A stretch of 64,000 nucleotides of DNA, from positions 159,362-223,361 of the forward strand of contig NZ_AZRL01000016.1 of NCBI RefSeq assembly GCF_002895525.1. The letters are read 5' to 3'. The notes under the pieces were generated by a model. The model worked only from the letters and a program-made list of their open reading frames with translations. It was not told the DNA's origin and ran no database searches. Shown here piece after piece: positions 27,498 through 35,798 of the stretch; the stretch's first letter is position 1; each line of letters starts with the position of its first letter. The translations under genes were made by a program, and so were the position numbers. The stretch comes from Petrotoga olearia DSM 13574. GTDB lineage: Bacteria; Thermotogota; Thermotogae; Petrotogales; Petrotogaceae.

Positions 27498-29312
27498 TCA
27501 ATTTTCACTAGATAGGCTGTCTTTAAATGAAGAAATGAATCTTTCCACCTCTTTTATGTTCTGTAAGATTTCTTTTATATTATTTACAAAAGTTTTAACG
27601 GAAGTTGATATTTCTTCAGAAGTAGCTGAACCTTCTTCAGATATAGCCAGCAAGTTTTGGGTGTTTTTTGTTAAATCTTCCAGTTTAACTCCTTCTCTAC
27701 TTAATTCATCCAAGATGTTGTGGATTTCTTTGGAAATATTTTCTATATTGGTTGCAGATTCTTTATTATCCTGAGAACTTATTCGTAGATTGTTAGCCCC
27801 TATTTTCATTGATTTAAACTCTTTTTCAACAGTTTGTGTTAACAGCTGAATACCGGAAGATATTCTGCTAAGTATATTATCAATTTGTGAGGCAGCTATT
27901 TTACTTTCTTCAGCCAATTTTCTTATTTCATCAGCTACTACGGCAAATCCCCTGCCGGCTTCTCCGGCTCTAGATGCTTCTATTGCAGCATTTAAAGCTA
28001 ACAAATTAGTTTGATCAGCAATACCTTTCACTGTATCAACGACTTTTAGAATTTCTTGAGTATCTTTCTCTAACTTATCGCTTTCTTTTACCAAATTATT
28101 AAACCTTTCACTCATACTTTCTATTTCTTTTGAGGAATTTTCAACTTTTGAAGAAGAATCATTAATTCTTTTGACTGCATTTTCCAAAGATTCTACCATC
28201 TGGTTTTCTCTGGATATAATGCTTTGTATCGTATTTACATTCACTTCAACTACGTTTGATATGGATTCAGCATCTTGAGCGATCTGTTCTGAGCTTATTG
28301 CGACTTGTTCAACTAATTCTCCTATTGAGTCGCTTATTTCCTGCATTTCCTCCGCTCTTTCTCCGACTTTCTCGGTGAAAGTTTCTATTTCTTCTATATC
28401 TCCGGTTAATTGAATAAAAATCCCATTAAAATTGCTCCTCAAATTATCAATTTCTAAAGAATGATTTTCAAGCATCTTCTCTCCTTTTAATAGTACTGGT
28501 TGGTCGAATTCTTGATTCTTTAAATTTTGTAACCCTTCTGTAGAGTAAGAAAATAACCTTTTAAAATAATTTCCCATGGAAAGAATAAATGTACCAGATA
28601 GGATACCTGTAATCAAAAAAGTATACCAATGGTTACCTAAAAGCCATGTGAGAAGCCAAGACAACAAAAAGACTGTGATTATTGTATAAAAGGTTAGAGA
28701 AGTAAAGAACATTTTCATTAATGAAAAACTTATAGATGCAAAAAAACGAGCCTTCCGAATTTTTGCATAAGGTTTCTCACTTTCTAATTTTATTTTTAGA
28801 AAACTTCCTTTATCGGTGCTTCCTTGATCAATAACCTCATATTCAATTTTCTCCCCAAAAACCTCGGCTGAGCCTTCCAATAACCCTAAAAAATAGTATC
28901 TCATATCTCTGAAAGACCGATAAGTAAGGTAGGCAGAGTTACTATCTATGATTTCAAATTCGATCGCGGGGGGTTTGGCTCCTTTTATTCTTCTTGTTAA
29001 TGATTTATGAACATCATTCATAGATGACAAAAAAGAAAGGAGACCCTTTTTTTTGAAAAAATTGGGATAATATTTCTTGAAAGTATAAATATTTTTTCTA
29101 CCGAGTTCTTTCATTATCTCTTCTTTGGATTTATTCGTTGATTTACTTATTAAATCTAAAAGTTTAAAAACTTTAATATCTTCCAAATCTTCGAAGGGAG
29201 AGAAATGTTTGTTTTTCTGAATTCCTATTTCAGTTAAAAGTTCATTTACATAATCTTCTCCGTAGGTATTTTTCCATGTTTCCAGCCATGTTTCAACGAT
29301 CATTCCTTTCAC
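27498..29312 (-). CDS. Methyl-accepting chemotaxis protein with H-NOX heme sensor domain
   Basis: Residues 1-~185 are an H-NOX (heme NO/O2 binding) domain, then two close membrane helices (~202-225 and ~229-248), and a cytoplasmic signalling domain with the hairpin tip [19 protein letters not shown]. The numbering matches the Thermoanaerobacter H-NOX chemoreceptor as I recall it: proximal heme ligand H102 (DVHKSLT), Y131/S133/R135 propionate motif (YRSFR), heme-distorting P115, and distal W9, N74 and Y140. The last three form the hydrogen-bond network linked to O2 binding. Both ends must face the cytoplasm, as the loop between the helices is only a few residues. Start GTG 29312 follows AGGAGGG. 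Confidence 0.9.
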   Translation of the reverse strand: MKGMIVETWLETWKNTYGEDYVNELLTEIGIQKNKHFSPFEDLEDIKVFKLLDLISKSTNKSKEEIMKELGRKNIYTFKKYYPNFFKKKGLLSFLSSMNDVHKSLTRRIKGAKPPAIEFEIIDSNSAYLTYRSFRDMRYYFLGLLEGSAEVFGEKIEYEVIDQGSTDKGSFLKIKLESEKPYAKIRKARFFASISFSLMKMFFTSLTFYTIITVFLLSWLLTWLLGNHWYTFLITGILSGTFILSMGNYFKRLFSYSTEGLQNLKNQEFDQPVLLKGEKMLENHSLEIDNLRSNFNGIFIQLTGDIEEIETFTEKVGERAEEMQEISDSIGELVEQVAISSEQIAQDAESISNVVEVNVNTIQSIISRENQMVESLENAVKRINDSSSKVENSSKEIESMSERFNNLVKESDKLEKDTQEILKVVDTVKGIADQTNLLALNAAIEASRAGEAGRGFAVVADEIRKLAEESKIAASQIDNILSRISSGIQLLTQTVEKEFKSMKIGANNLRISSQDNKESATNIENISKEIHNILDELSREGVKLEDLTKNTQNLLAISEEGSATSEEISTSVKTFVNNIKEILQNIKEVERFISSFKDSLSSEN

Positions 29313-29337
29313 TAAAATCCCTCCTGAATGCAGTATT

Positions 29338-29376
29338 TATGATGGCTTTAAAAACTCTAAAACAAACTTTAAAACT
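29338..29376. repeat. AACTCTAAAAC repeat fragment
   Basis: GGCTTTAAAAACTCTAAAAC followed by AAACTTTAAAAC matches the AT-rich head of the intergenic repeats near 33.1, 33.5, 34.7, 46.7 and 50.6 kb, but without the GC-rich block. Confidence 0.45.
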
Positions 29377-29444
29377 ACCTGATGAAATAACGGGCTAAGA
29401 TTATCAACACATAACTTAGCAATGAGTTATCCTTTTACTCGTAA

Positions 29445-29453
29445 ATTATACCA
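29445..29453 (-). promoter_or_regulatory. Extended -10 promoter for the H-NOX receptor
   Basis: The minus strand reads TG-G-TATAAT, about 130 bases before the receptor start. A possible but weak TTAAAT lies 17 bases upstream. Confidence 0.45.
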
Positions 29454-29556
29454 TATTTTTTCGAGTTATTTAACAAAAGAAAACTATAATTTGTATGTTT
29501 AAAACGCAATTGGCACTAATTTATTGAATCGAACACCTTTTAACTCTAAAATATTG

Positions 29557-29565
29557 TGTTATAAT
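29557..29565 (+). promoter_or_regulatory. Extended -10 promoter upstream of a GC-rich repeat
   Basis: TG-T-TATAAT on the plus strand, 288 bases before the next plus-strand gene. A transcript starting here would include the whole GC-rich repeat in its leader. Confidence 0.45.
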
Positions 29566-29647
29566 ACTTAAAAAAGATATAGTCCACTTTCTTTCTTAGA
29601 CATTTTAGAAATAAAAAGATTTTCAAAAATAAGATTTTGATTTTAAA

Positions 29648-29740
29648 AGGGTTACAGGGCGGAGCCCTCCCCCACCCTGGTGGGTAAAGGGACCGCAGGT
29701 CCCTTCCTTAGATGGGCGGGCTGCTGGGCGAAGGGGAGCT
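29648..29740 (+). repeat. Full-length GC-rich intergenic repeat with G-tract block
   Basis: Three modules in order: GTTACAGGGCGGAGCCCTCC, an AAAGGGACCGCAGGTCCCTT hairpin (GGGACC pairs with GGTCCC), and a G-tract block at 29714-29736 (GGG-C-GGG-CTGCT-GGG-CGAA-GGGG). It lies in the 540-base gap between the H-NOX receptor and the next gene; I see no gene in that gap. Confidence 0.75.
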
Positions 29741-29852
29741 AAGAATGATGGAGGTATTTTAAAAATTTTTGAATTCTAGAAGTAAGGTTTAAAGAAGGTT
29801 TAATAGTTTCCAAAGAAAGTATTTCTTTCTTCAAAGGAGGTAGCAGAGAAGG

Positions 29853-30161
29853 ATGACCAAGAATAACGTTGAAGATTTTGAAAATAGAATAAAAATATTA
29901 GAAGAACAAAATAAAGAAAACAGAGAAACTTTGGACGATCTGCTTTTTCAAAATTCTAAACTGAAAGAGAAATTAAATAAAATATGGCGTAATCTGAAGA
30001 TCATGTTTTGGTTATTTTTTGGTTTAGTTGTTTGTTTAATATTAATTTTTACTACAACACCTCCCGTAGTAATAGGTTTATGGATCATCTTCGCAACTAT
30101 TTTGTTTACTGGATTAATCTTTTATTTTTTCTTTAAATTTGCTTTTAATAAGTTTGAATAA
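29853..30161 (+). CDS. Small coiled-coil membrane protein
   Basis: About 45 charged residues with heptad spacing (NRIKILEEQNKENRETLDDL) precede two hydrophobic helices (IMFWLFFGLVVCLILIF and VVIGLWIIFATILFTGLIFYF). The 102-residue protein has no recognised family. ATG 29853 follows AAAGGAGG. The HD-domain gene starts 12 bases after it, which suggests cotranscription. Confidence 0.65.
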   Translation: MTKNNVEDFENRIKILEEQNKENRETLDDLLFQNSKLKEKLNKIWRNLKIMFWLFFGLVVCLILIFTTTPPVVIGLWIIFATILFTGLIFYFFFKFAFNKFE

Positions 30162-30173
30162 GGAGTGATTTTT

Positions 30174-30719
30174 TTGACAAGAGAAGAAGCCCTCGAGTTA
30201 CTAAAACAAAACCTTAAAACGGATAATTTGTTCACTCATTCCCTTGCTGTAGGGGCTATTATGAAAGAGTTAGCAAAAAAACTAAACCAAGATGAAGAAA
30301 AATGGGAAATCACTGGTTTACTACACGATCTGGACTATGAAGAAACGAAAGATGATCCAGATAGCCATGGCTTAAAAACAGTCGAAATGCTTGGAGACAA
30401 AGTTGATCAAGATGTAAAAGACGCTATATTGGCTCATAATGAAAAAAAAGAGTTGGAAAAAGACATTGAGATAGCCTTATACACTGCTGATCAACTTTCC
30501 GGGCTTATCGTCGCGGCAGTCTTAGTGAGACCAAATAAAGATATAACTGAATTAACAGTTAAATCGTTGAAAAAGAAGTACAAAGATAAAGCATTTGCAA
30601 GAGGAGCTGATAGAGAAAAAATAAAAGAAATAAGTAGACTTAATATCGAATTGGATGATTTCTTCAAAATAGCCATAGATGGTATGGTTCAAATAAAAGA
30701 TGAATTGAACTTATACTGA
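30174..30719 (+). CDS. HD-domain phosphohydrolase
   Basis: The motif series of an HDIG-type metal hydrolase is visible: HSLAVGAIM with the first His, LLHDLDYE with the HD pair, DSHGLKT, and AILAHNE. It is a stand-alone 181-residue protein; a phosphatase or phosphodiesterase on nucleotides is likely but the substrate is unknown. TTG 30174 (MTREEALELLKQ) is eight bases after GGAG; the GTG at 30165 overlaps that site and would add MIF. Confidence 0.8.
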   Translation: MTREEALELLKQNLKTDNLFTHSLAVGAIMKELAKKLNQDEEKWEITGLLHDLDYEETKDDPDSHGLKTVEMLGDKVDQDVKDAILAHNEKKELEKDIEIALYTADQLSGLIVAAVLVRPNKDITELTVKSLKKKYKDKAFARGADREKIKEISRLNIELDDFFKIAIDGMVQIKDELNLY

Positions 30720-30727
30720 TAAATATA

Positions 30728-30964
30728 TTAATCATCTTTATTACTTGAATCTACATCTTTTGATTCATTCTTAAGTTCATCGATTCTCAAGTTCATAAGT
30801 GTAAAGAATGAAATTGAAATAACACCAAAAGTGGCAAAAAGCCAAGTAACTAGAGAAAACCAAAATAGTTTTGTAAACCAAAAATAGAATATTAAAAGTA
30901 TTCCAACAGAAATGAAAAAATAATAAATAAGAAACCTAACGATTCGTTTTTTATTATCATTCAT
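30728..30964 (-). CDS. Small membrane protein, unknown function
   Basis: The 78-residue protein has a short basic head (MNDNKKRIVRF), two hydrophobic helices (LIYYFFISVGILLIFYFWF and FSLVTWLFATFGVISISFF) and an acidic tail ending SSNKDD. A strong AGGAGG lies before ATG 30964. It is convergent with the HD gene with only 8 bases between. No family is recognised. Confidence 0.6.
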   Translation of the reverse strand: MNDNKKRIVRFLIYYFFISVGILLIFYFWFTKLFWFSLVTWLFATFGVISISFFTLMNLRIDELKNESKDVDSSNKDD

Positions 30965-30998
30965 GTTTAAACCTCCTAATAAAAAGGGTGATGAAAAA

Positions 30999-31304
30999 AT
31001 GCAATCTATTTTAACTATTCTACCTCAGCCTTTTTACAATAAAATAACAAAACTTTGGAATGAATTAGAAAAGAATTTTAACGTAAAATGGGTAAAATAT
31101 AACGTACCTTTTCCACATATAACTTTAGCGGTAGAAGATATTAATAAAGAGAATATTGGACAAATTACCAGTTATTTGTCTGATAAAAAGTTAAAGTATC
31201 AAATAAAATTGGAATCTCTTTCCCTTGTCCACAGAGATCTGGGGAAAGAAGTTGAAATTGACCAAACTTTTGGAATTCCAAAAAGGCGAAAGAGGAAAAA
31301 TTAA
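30999..31304 (+). CDS. Half-size 2H phosphoesterase-like protein
   Basis: The 101-residue protein has one HxTx motif (PFPHITLAVEDIN), the mark of 2'-5' RNA ligase / 2H phosphoesterases, where two such motifs normally form the active site. The second is missing, and the protein stops after KRRKRKN. It may be a truncated gene, or it may pair with a second copy. ATG 30999 follows GGGTGAT. Its start region is only 35 bases from the divergent small membrane protein. Confidence 0.5.
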   Translation: MQSILTILPQPFYNKITKLWNELEKNFNVKWVKYNVPFPHITLAVEDINKENIGQITSYLSDKKLKYQIKLESLSLVHRDLGKEVEIDQTFGIPKRRKRKN

Positions 31305-31305
31305 A

Positions 31306-32142
31306 TTATTTATTGTTTCTACCAAATCTTTCGATAATTACAATTACAAAAGCTCCCATTAAACCAAATATTAAAAAGCTAACAAAGTTATCTATTTTTG
31401 AAATTGGAGCTCTCAATCCTCCTACCATTAGTCCCATGAGAAAAAACATTGTCGCCAAGTAAAATTTATCCAACACCCATTTCAATAGTTTACTCATACA
31501 AGCCAATCCCAACACAATACCTAAAACAAAGGTTATCAGTACAGAGAAATTAAAATCCGTAACTGCTTTAACTATGTATGAATATTGATTCAAAAGTAAT
31601 AGAACGTAGGCACCGGAAATTCCTGGAAGGATCATGGCAGATATAGCCAAAAATCCTGAAGAAAAGATTATTGGAAAATCGTGTTGATCTAATAAGAACT
31701 CTGCCCCTGAAATATAGAAAGCAACTAAAAAGCCTATAGTTGCTGAAATAAAAAAGGAAACATATTTAGACTTTTGGGTATTTTTGAAATCAACATTTTT
31801 AAATAGATCCGAGCCCAAAAAAAAGATACTACCGATAATTAAACCTGAAAAGAAAGAAAAGACAATTGTTTGGTAATTCGTTAATAAAAAGTCTATAAAC
31901 CCTAAGGTTGAGAACATTCCAAGAAAAACGCCTATGTACAACAAAATCAAAAATCGGAGTTCGTGGCTTTTCATTAAAGTTTTGAAATTGAATAAATTGG
32001 AAAAAACAAAAGACCATGCAGATATGAAATTCTGATAAATGCCGAGTATCAAAGCTATCGTCGCCCCTGAAACCCCAGGGATAGAATCAGAAACACCCAT
32101 GAAAACGCCATACAGCGGAATTAAAAAATTTTTTTTCTTCAT
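31306..32142 (-). CDS. DUF368 polytopic membrane protein
   Basis: The 278-residue protein has about eight or nine hydrophobic helices. It carries the hallmark DSIPGVSGATIALILGIY near the N-terminus and the internal-repeat counterpart LPGISGAYVLLLLNQY in the second half, as in DUF368 (undecaprenyl-phosphate flippase-related) proteins. Some DUF368 members recycle the C55 lipid carrier, so a cell-wall role is possible. Start ATG 32142 follows GGAGGAG. Confidence 0.8.
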   Translation of the reverse strand: MKKKNFLIPLYGVFMGVSDSIPGVSGATIALILGIYQNFISAWSFVFSNLFNFKTLMKSHELRFLILLYIGVFLGMFSTLGFIDFLLTNYQTIVFSFFSGLIIGSIFFLGSDLFKNVDFKNTQKSKYVSFFISATIGFLVAFYISGAEFLLDQHDFPIIFSSGFLAISAMILPGISGAYVLLLLNQYSYIVKAVTDFNFSVLITFVLGIVLGLACMSKLLKWVLDKFYLATMFFLMGLMVGGLRAPISKIDNFVSFLIFGLMGAFVIVIIERFGRNNK

Positions 32143-32172
32143 AAACTCCTCCATTTAAATAAATATCTTTAT

Positions 32173-32195
32173 AAAAAAACCCCGCATAAAGCGGG
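32173..32195 (-). terminator. Terminator after the PHP gene
   Basis: On the minus strand CCCGC-TTTAT-GCGGG is followed by GTTTTTTT. It ends transcription from the PHP phosphoesterase just before the DUF368 ribosome site, leaving little room for a separate DUF368 promoter. Confidence 0.8.
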
Positions 32196-32254
32196 ATAAG
32201 TTGGGGATTTTATTGGGGGTTATTCTTTTCTAACCCTATTATATGTAGTGAATC

Positions 32255-33082
32255 TTAAAGCATCCTTAAAATATTTAAAAATGGTTCTAATTCTTTTTTG
32301 CTGACGTTAATCCCCATTTCTATCCCTATTTTGTTTGTTCCGTGGTAATCCGAACCAGCGGTAATAAACAAACCATACTTTGTGGCAAGGGTTTTATACC
32401 TTTCGGTCATTTCTTTTGTGTGCAAAGAATAGTAAGCTTCTATGCCATCTAAACCATAATCTACTAACTCTTTGATCAGTTTGTCGAGGTTTTGTTCATC
32501 AACCTTTGTTTGAAAAGGGTGAGCTAGGACAACCACACCCCCAGCTTCCTTAATTAACAATATTGCATCTTTTGGCTCCAACCTTTTTTTGTCTAAGTAA
32601 AGAGGTGCACCTTTCTTTAAATACTTATCGAAAGCTTCTTGTTTGTTGCTTACGTAATTTTTTTTCACCATTAAAGAAGCAAAATGAGGCCTACCAATCA
32701 ATTCTCCACCTGCTTCTTTTTTTAGTTCTTCAAGAGAGATTTGAAAACCAAGTTTTTGCATGTTTTCGATCATTAAAACGTTTCTTTTTTTTCTGTACTC
32801 TTGGAGGTCTTCTAAAACCTTATTTAACCTTTCGTTTGTGATATCAAAGCCGTATCCTAAAAGGTGTAGAGTGTTCGGAAATTCCGCACTTATTTCTACT
32901 CCAGGAACGAATTTTAACTTGTTTAAATCTGTAGAGTTTTCTATAGCTTTTATTCCATCAAGGGTATCGTGATCGGTGATAGATAGATATTGTATGTTTG
33001 TTTCTAAGGCCAGATTCAATAATTCATTAGGAGTGTTACTTCCGTCTGATCCTGTAGAATGAGTATGAAAATCAACTTTCAC
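32255..33082 (-). CDS. PHP-domain phosphoesterase
   Basis: The 275-residue protein has the PHP metal-binding motifs: DFHTHSTGSDG (H6, H8), SITDHDTLDG, a GVEISAE motif, VLAHPFQ, and AGSDYHG near the C-terminus. Relatives include the 5'-3' exonuclease RNase AM/TrpH and 3',5'-nucleotide phosphatases. No polymerase domain is fused, so a small nucleotide or RNA-end trimming role is likely. Confidence 0.85.
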   Translation of the reverse strand: MKVDFHTHSTGSDGSNTPNELLNLALETNIQYLSITDHDTLDGIKAIENSTDLNKLKFVPGVEISAEFPNTLHLLGYGFDITNERLNKVLEDLQEYRKKRNVLMIENMQKLGFQISLEELKKEAGGELIGRPHFASLMVKKNYVSNKQEAFDKYLKKGAPLYLDKKRLEPKDAILLIKEAGGVVVLAHPFQTKVDEQNLDKLIKELVDYGLDGIEAYYSLHTKEMTERYKTLATKYGLFITAGSDYHGTNKIGIEMGINVSKKELEPFLNILRML

Positions 33083-33109
33083 TTTTTTCCTCCAGTTTTA
33101 ATTAGAGTT

Positions 33110-33178
33110 ACTGTTTTTAAAAACTCTAAAACTTGTTTTTTCGACCCTTTGCCTCGCAGCCCACCCCACAGTTGGTAC
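33110..33178 (-). repeat. Intergenic repeat copy (degenerate GC block)
   Basis: TTTTTAAAAACTCTAAAAC, then TTTTTTCGACCC and CTCGCAGCCCACCCCAC. It sits between the PHP gene and the 89-residue hypothetical gene; the GC block has lost one G-tract compared with other copies. Confidence 0.6.
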
Positions 33179-33182
33179 TAAT

Positions 33183-33452
33183 TTATTTTTTCCAAAGAAC
33201 TTTGTTTTTTTCATCGTCGTATATCTCTTCAACATCGTCGGGTAGATCAATTTCTTCGATATATTTGGAAATAGCTTCTTTAATCAAATCTTCTGGTAAA
33301 GAAGTGATGAGCCATAAGTCGCTTAACCAAATTTTGTTGTTTTCTCTTAGTGGTGCTTTGTAAATGGCACTTTCTACCGCTTTTGCAAATGCAGATACAG
33401 GTACTTCCTTTACAAAGCCTTTACCCGAATTTTCTCCGTAAATATTGTTCAT
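33183..33452 (-). CDS. Small hypothetical protein
   Basis: The 89-residue soluble protein starts MNNIYGENSGKGFVKEVPVS, has an amphipathic middle (SAFAKAVESAIYKAP, DLWLITSLPEDLIKEAISKYI) and a strongly acidic C-terminal part (DLPDDVEEIYDDEKN). No family is recognised. It is bracketed on both sides by GC-rich repeats and has GGAGG 14 bases before the ATG. Coding looks real from the clean frame and composition. Confidence 0.5.
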   Translation of the reverse strand: MNNIYGENSGKGFVKEVPVSAFAKAVESAIYKAPLRENNKIWLSDLWLITSLPEDLIKEAISKYIEEIDLPDDVEEIYDDEKNKVLWKK

Positions 33453-33489
33453 AAAATAAATTTATGCCTCCTTTATGTGTTCTTTTACT

Positions 33490-33566
33490 ATTTTTAGAAA
33501 CTCTAAAAATTGTTTTAAACTTGTTTTAGCGCCCTTCCCCCGCTCCCCACCCTTTTAAGGAAGGGA
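33490..33566 (-). repeat. Intergenic repeat copy with complete G-tract block
   Basis: TTTAGAAACTCTAAAA then TTTTAGCGCCCTTCCCCCGC. On the minus strand 33552-33532 reads GGG-T-GGGG-AGC-GGGGG-AA-GGG, a four-tract G-quadruplex pattern. It is followed by GGAAGGG. It separates the Nudix gene from the small hypothetical. Confidence 0.75.
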
Positions 33567-33568
33567 TC

Positions 33569-34153
33569 TTACATGATATTTATAGCAATTTTTGTCCACC
33601 CTTCGAAGTCAACATCTTTTAAATTTACGATTTCTTCTTTTTTCATCCATGTGCTCTCAAAGTTATCTTCTTCTTTAATCGTGGCAGAATCGATGAATCC
33701 GACAAAAAGGATGCCTAAATGAACCTTGGATACTTCTTCGGAGTTATCGTTGATTATTCCCTTATAGATGTATTTGTATGAATTAGTAATCCATAATTCT
33801 TCGTTTATTTCACGATCCATTCCGTTGAAAAAAGTCTGTTCCATAGTAATACCCTTATCCCCCTTGTTTATGTGACCACCTATCCCTATAGATATTTTGT
33901 TGTGAAGCCTTTTTTCACTTTGATTTTGTGTTCTCTTTAAAACTAAAATTTTGTCTTCGTAGTTTTTGAACACTACATAAGGTATGATTTGTTTGTAATT
34001 ATAATCGTTTTCTATTTCATCTCTTTCGTGGAAATTACCACTTTCTAGTATTTCTAAGAAATCGCTGAATTTCATTTGATAAAAATTATTGTTGATCGGG
34101 GGGATTTTTTCTTCAATTTTGTTTGTTGGGATAGTTAGAATCTGTTCACTCAT
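33569..34153 (-). CDS. Nudix-like hydrolase
   Basis: The 194-residue protein has a Nudix fold: [13 protein letters not shown] opening the box and [13 protein letters not shown] closing it with the REx2EE core, plus a preceding [22 protein letters not shown] strand pair. The box is spaced more widely than the classic 23 residues, so substrate and even activity are uncertain. It overlaps hslV by 4 bases. Confidence 0.65.
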   Translation of the reverse strand: MSEQILTIPTNKIEEKIPPINNNFYQMKFSDFLEILESGNFHERDEIENDYNYKQIIPYVVFKNYEDKILVLKRTQNQSEKRLHNKISIGIGGHINKGDKGITMEQTFFNGMDREINEELWITNSYKYIYKGIINDNSEEVSKVHLGILFVGFIDSATIKEEDNFESTWMKKEEIVNLKDVDFEGWTKIAINIM

Positions 34154-34683
34154 TCGATAATCTCCATTGTGATATTATCATTCGTGTAAATACATATTTC
34201 ACCAGCAATTTTTATAGCTTTTTTAGCGATTTCTTCAGCATCTAAATCTGTATTCCTTAATAGCGCCATTGCCGCGGCGTAGGCATAAGGTCCACCGGAA
34301 CCTATTGCAATTGCATCTTCTTGTGGTTCCATTACTTCGCCATTGCCAGAAATTAAAAACATATTTTCTTTGTCGGCAACCAACAATAATGCCTCAAGCC
34401 TTCTAAGTGCTTTGTCCATACGCCAATCTTTAGTCAATTCCACAGCTGCTTTCATAAGATTCCCGTGTGAAGACTTATACTTTCCTTCAAATCTTTCATA
34501 AAGAGCTAGGGCATCGGCTACGGACCCAGCAAAACCTGATATTACTTTTCCTTCACCTAATCTTCTAACTTTTTTAGCGTTACCTTTAAAGACTGTTTCT
34601 CCCATTGTTACTTGACCATCACCACATATTACTGTTTTTCCGTTTCTTTTTACTCCTAATATCGTTGTCCCATGAAAATCCAT
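34150..34683 (-). CDS. hslV: ATP-dependent protease peptidase subunit HslV
   Basis: HslV is the proteasome-like N-terminal-threonine protease that works with the HslU ATPase. The motif [23 protein letters not shown] marks the catalytic Thr exposed after removal of MDFHG. The length of 177 is right, and [15 protein letters not shown] and NDNITMEII are conserved. A GGAGG site precedes ATG 34683. hslU is not adjacent here, which is unusual but not unknown. Confidence 0.93.
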   Translation of the reverse strand: MDFHGTTILGVKRNGKTVICGDGQVTMGETVFKGNAKKVRRLGEGKVISGFAGSVADALALYERFEGKYKSSHGNLMKAAVELTKDWRMDKALRRLEALLLVADKENMFLISGNGEVMEPQEDAIAIGSGGPYAYAAAMALLRNTDLDAEEIAKKAIKIAGEICIYTNDNITMEIIE

Positions 34684-34720
34684 TAATTGTATTTCCTCCT
34701 TGTGTTCACATTTTTTATGT

Positions 34721-34796
34721 CTTAAGAAACTCTAAAACTTTATATATAGCGCCCCTTCGCCAAAGCGTTAAGGGGCGAGCCCCTTAAGATCCTCAA
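34721..34796 (-). repeat. Intergenic repeat copy with extra hairpin
   Basis: CTTAAGAAACTCTAAAAC then TATAGCGCCCCTTCGCC. The GC block is followed by AAGGGGCGAGCCCCTT, a hairpin of its own. It fills the gap between hslV and ddl. Confidence 0.65.
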
Positions 34797-34871
34797 GTTC
34801 AACGTCAAAATCATTTAAAGACCTACTTTGCATAATACAGCAAATCATAAGGAAAAGAGCTTTTTACTCTT

Positions 34872-35768
34872 TCACCCTGCAACCCGCGCAACATGGTTTT
34901 TGATTATTATATCTATTAACTCATCAAAGCTAATTCCTGCAGCTATTGCGGATGTAGGAAGATCACTTAATTCTGTTAAACCAGGTACTGTGTTTATCTC
35001 CAAAACGTAAATTTCATCACCCCTTAATACGGCATCGATTCTAAACATGTCTTTAAAAGAGAGTATTTTCATAACTTGGGCTCCAATTTCATTTACTTTT
35101 TGTATAATTTTTTCAGGAGAATTAAGCTGCGGTATGAGTTCGGTTAACCCGTTAGTATATTTTGCTTCATAATCATAGAATTCTTTTTTTGGAATAATTT
35201 CAAGAATTGGTAGTAATATGAATTCATCATTTTTTTGAATATAAGATATCGTTATTTCCCTGCCTTTTATATATTCTTGAACTAGAACATCTTGAAATTC
35301 TCTCAAATCTTTATCTAGATAGAATTTGAATTCATTTTCGTTGTGAATGATGTATACCCCTTTACTTGATCCACTTTTTCTAGGTTTGATGATGAAAGGG
35401 TACGCAAAGGGCGGTGATATCAATTTGTTTGTTAGAATCGTCTTAGGTATTTGTATGTAATTTTTAAATAGAGAGTAGAATATAAACTTATCGTATGTGG
35501 CTACACATGTTTCAGGGCCCGAACATGTGTAGTCAATTCCTAAGATATCCAATAAAGAAGGTAATTTCCCGTCTTCTCCGTAATCTCCGTGTACTACATT
35601 GAAGGCAAATTTATAATTTTGTATTTTTGATATAAAATCATCATCTATTAAATCTAATATTATCGGTTCATGACCTAAATTATATATTGAATTAAAAACA
35701 TTTTTTGCACTTCTAAAGGCAATTTCTCTCTCTATAGATTTCCCACCTGTAATAATTGGGATGTTCAT
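34872..35768 (-). CDS. ddl: D-alanine--D-alanine ligase
   Basis: Ddl joins two D-alanines for peptidoglycan. The ATP-grasp signatures are visible: FNVVHGDYGEDGKLPSLLDILG, FIIKPRKSGSSKGV, the VLVQEYIKGREITISYI loop, and LEINTVPGLTELSDLPTSA. Length 298 is slightly short but complete. alr is on the same strand upstream, so the D-Ala-D-Ala branch is clustered. The last residues (ARVAG) run into GC-rich sequence that resembles the edge of a repeat. Confidence 0.93.
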   Translation of the reverse strand: MNIPIITGGKSIEREIAFRSAKNVFNSIYNLGHEPIILDLIDDDFISKIQNYKFAFNVVHGDYGEDGKLPSLLDILGIDYTCSGPETCVATYDKFIFYSLFKNYIQIPKTILTNKLISPPFAYPFIIKPRKSGSSKGVYIIHNENEFKFYLDKDLREFQDVLVQEYIKGREITISYIQKNDEFILLPILEIIPKKEFYDYEAKYTNGLTELIPQLNSPEKIIQKVNEIGAQVMKILSFKDMFRIDAVLRGDEIYVLEINTVPGLTELSDLPTSAIAAGISFDELIDIIIKNHVARVAG

Positions 35769-35798
35769 CGTTTTTTTCTCCTTTTTTACTTTCTACAT

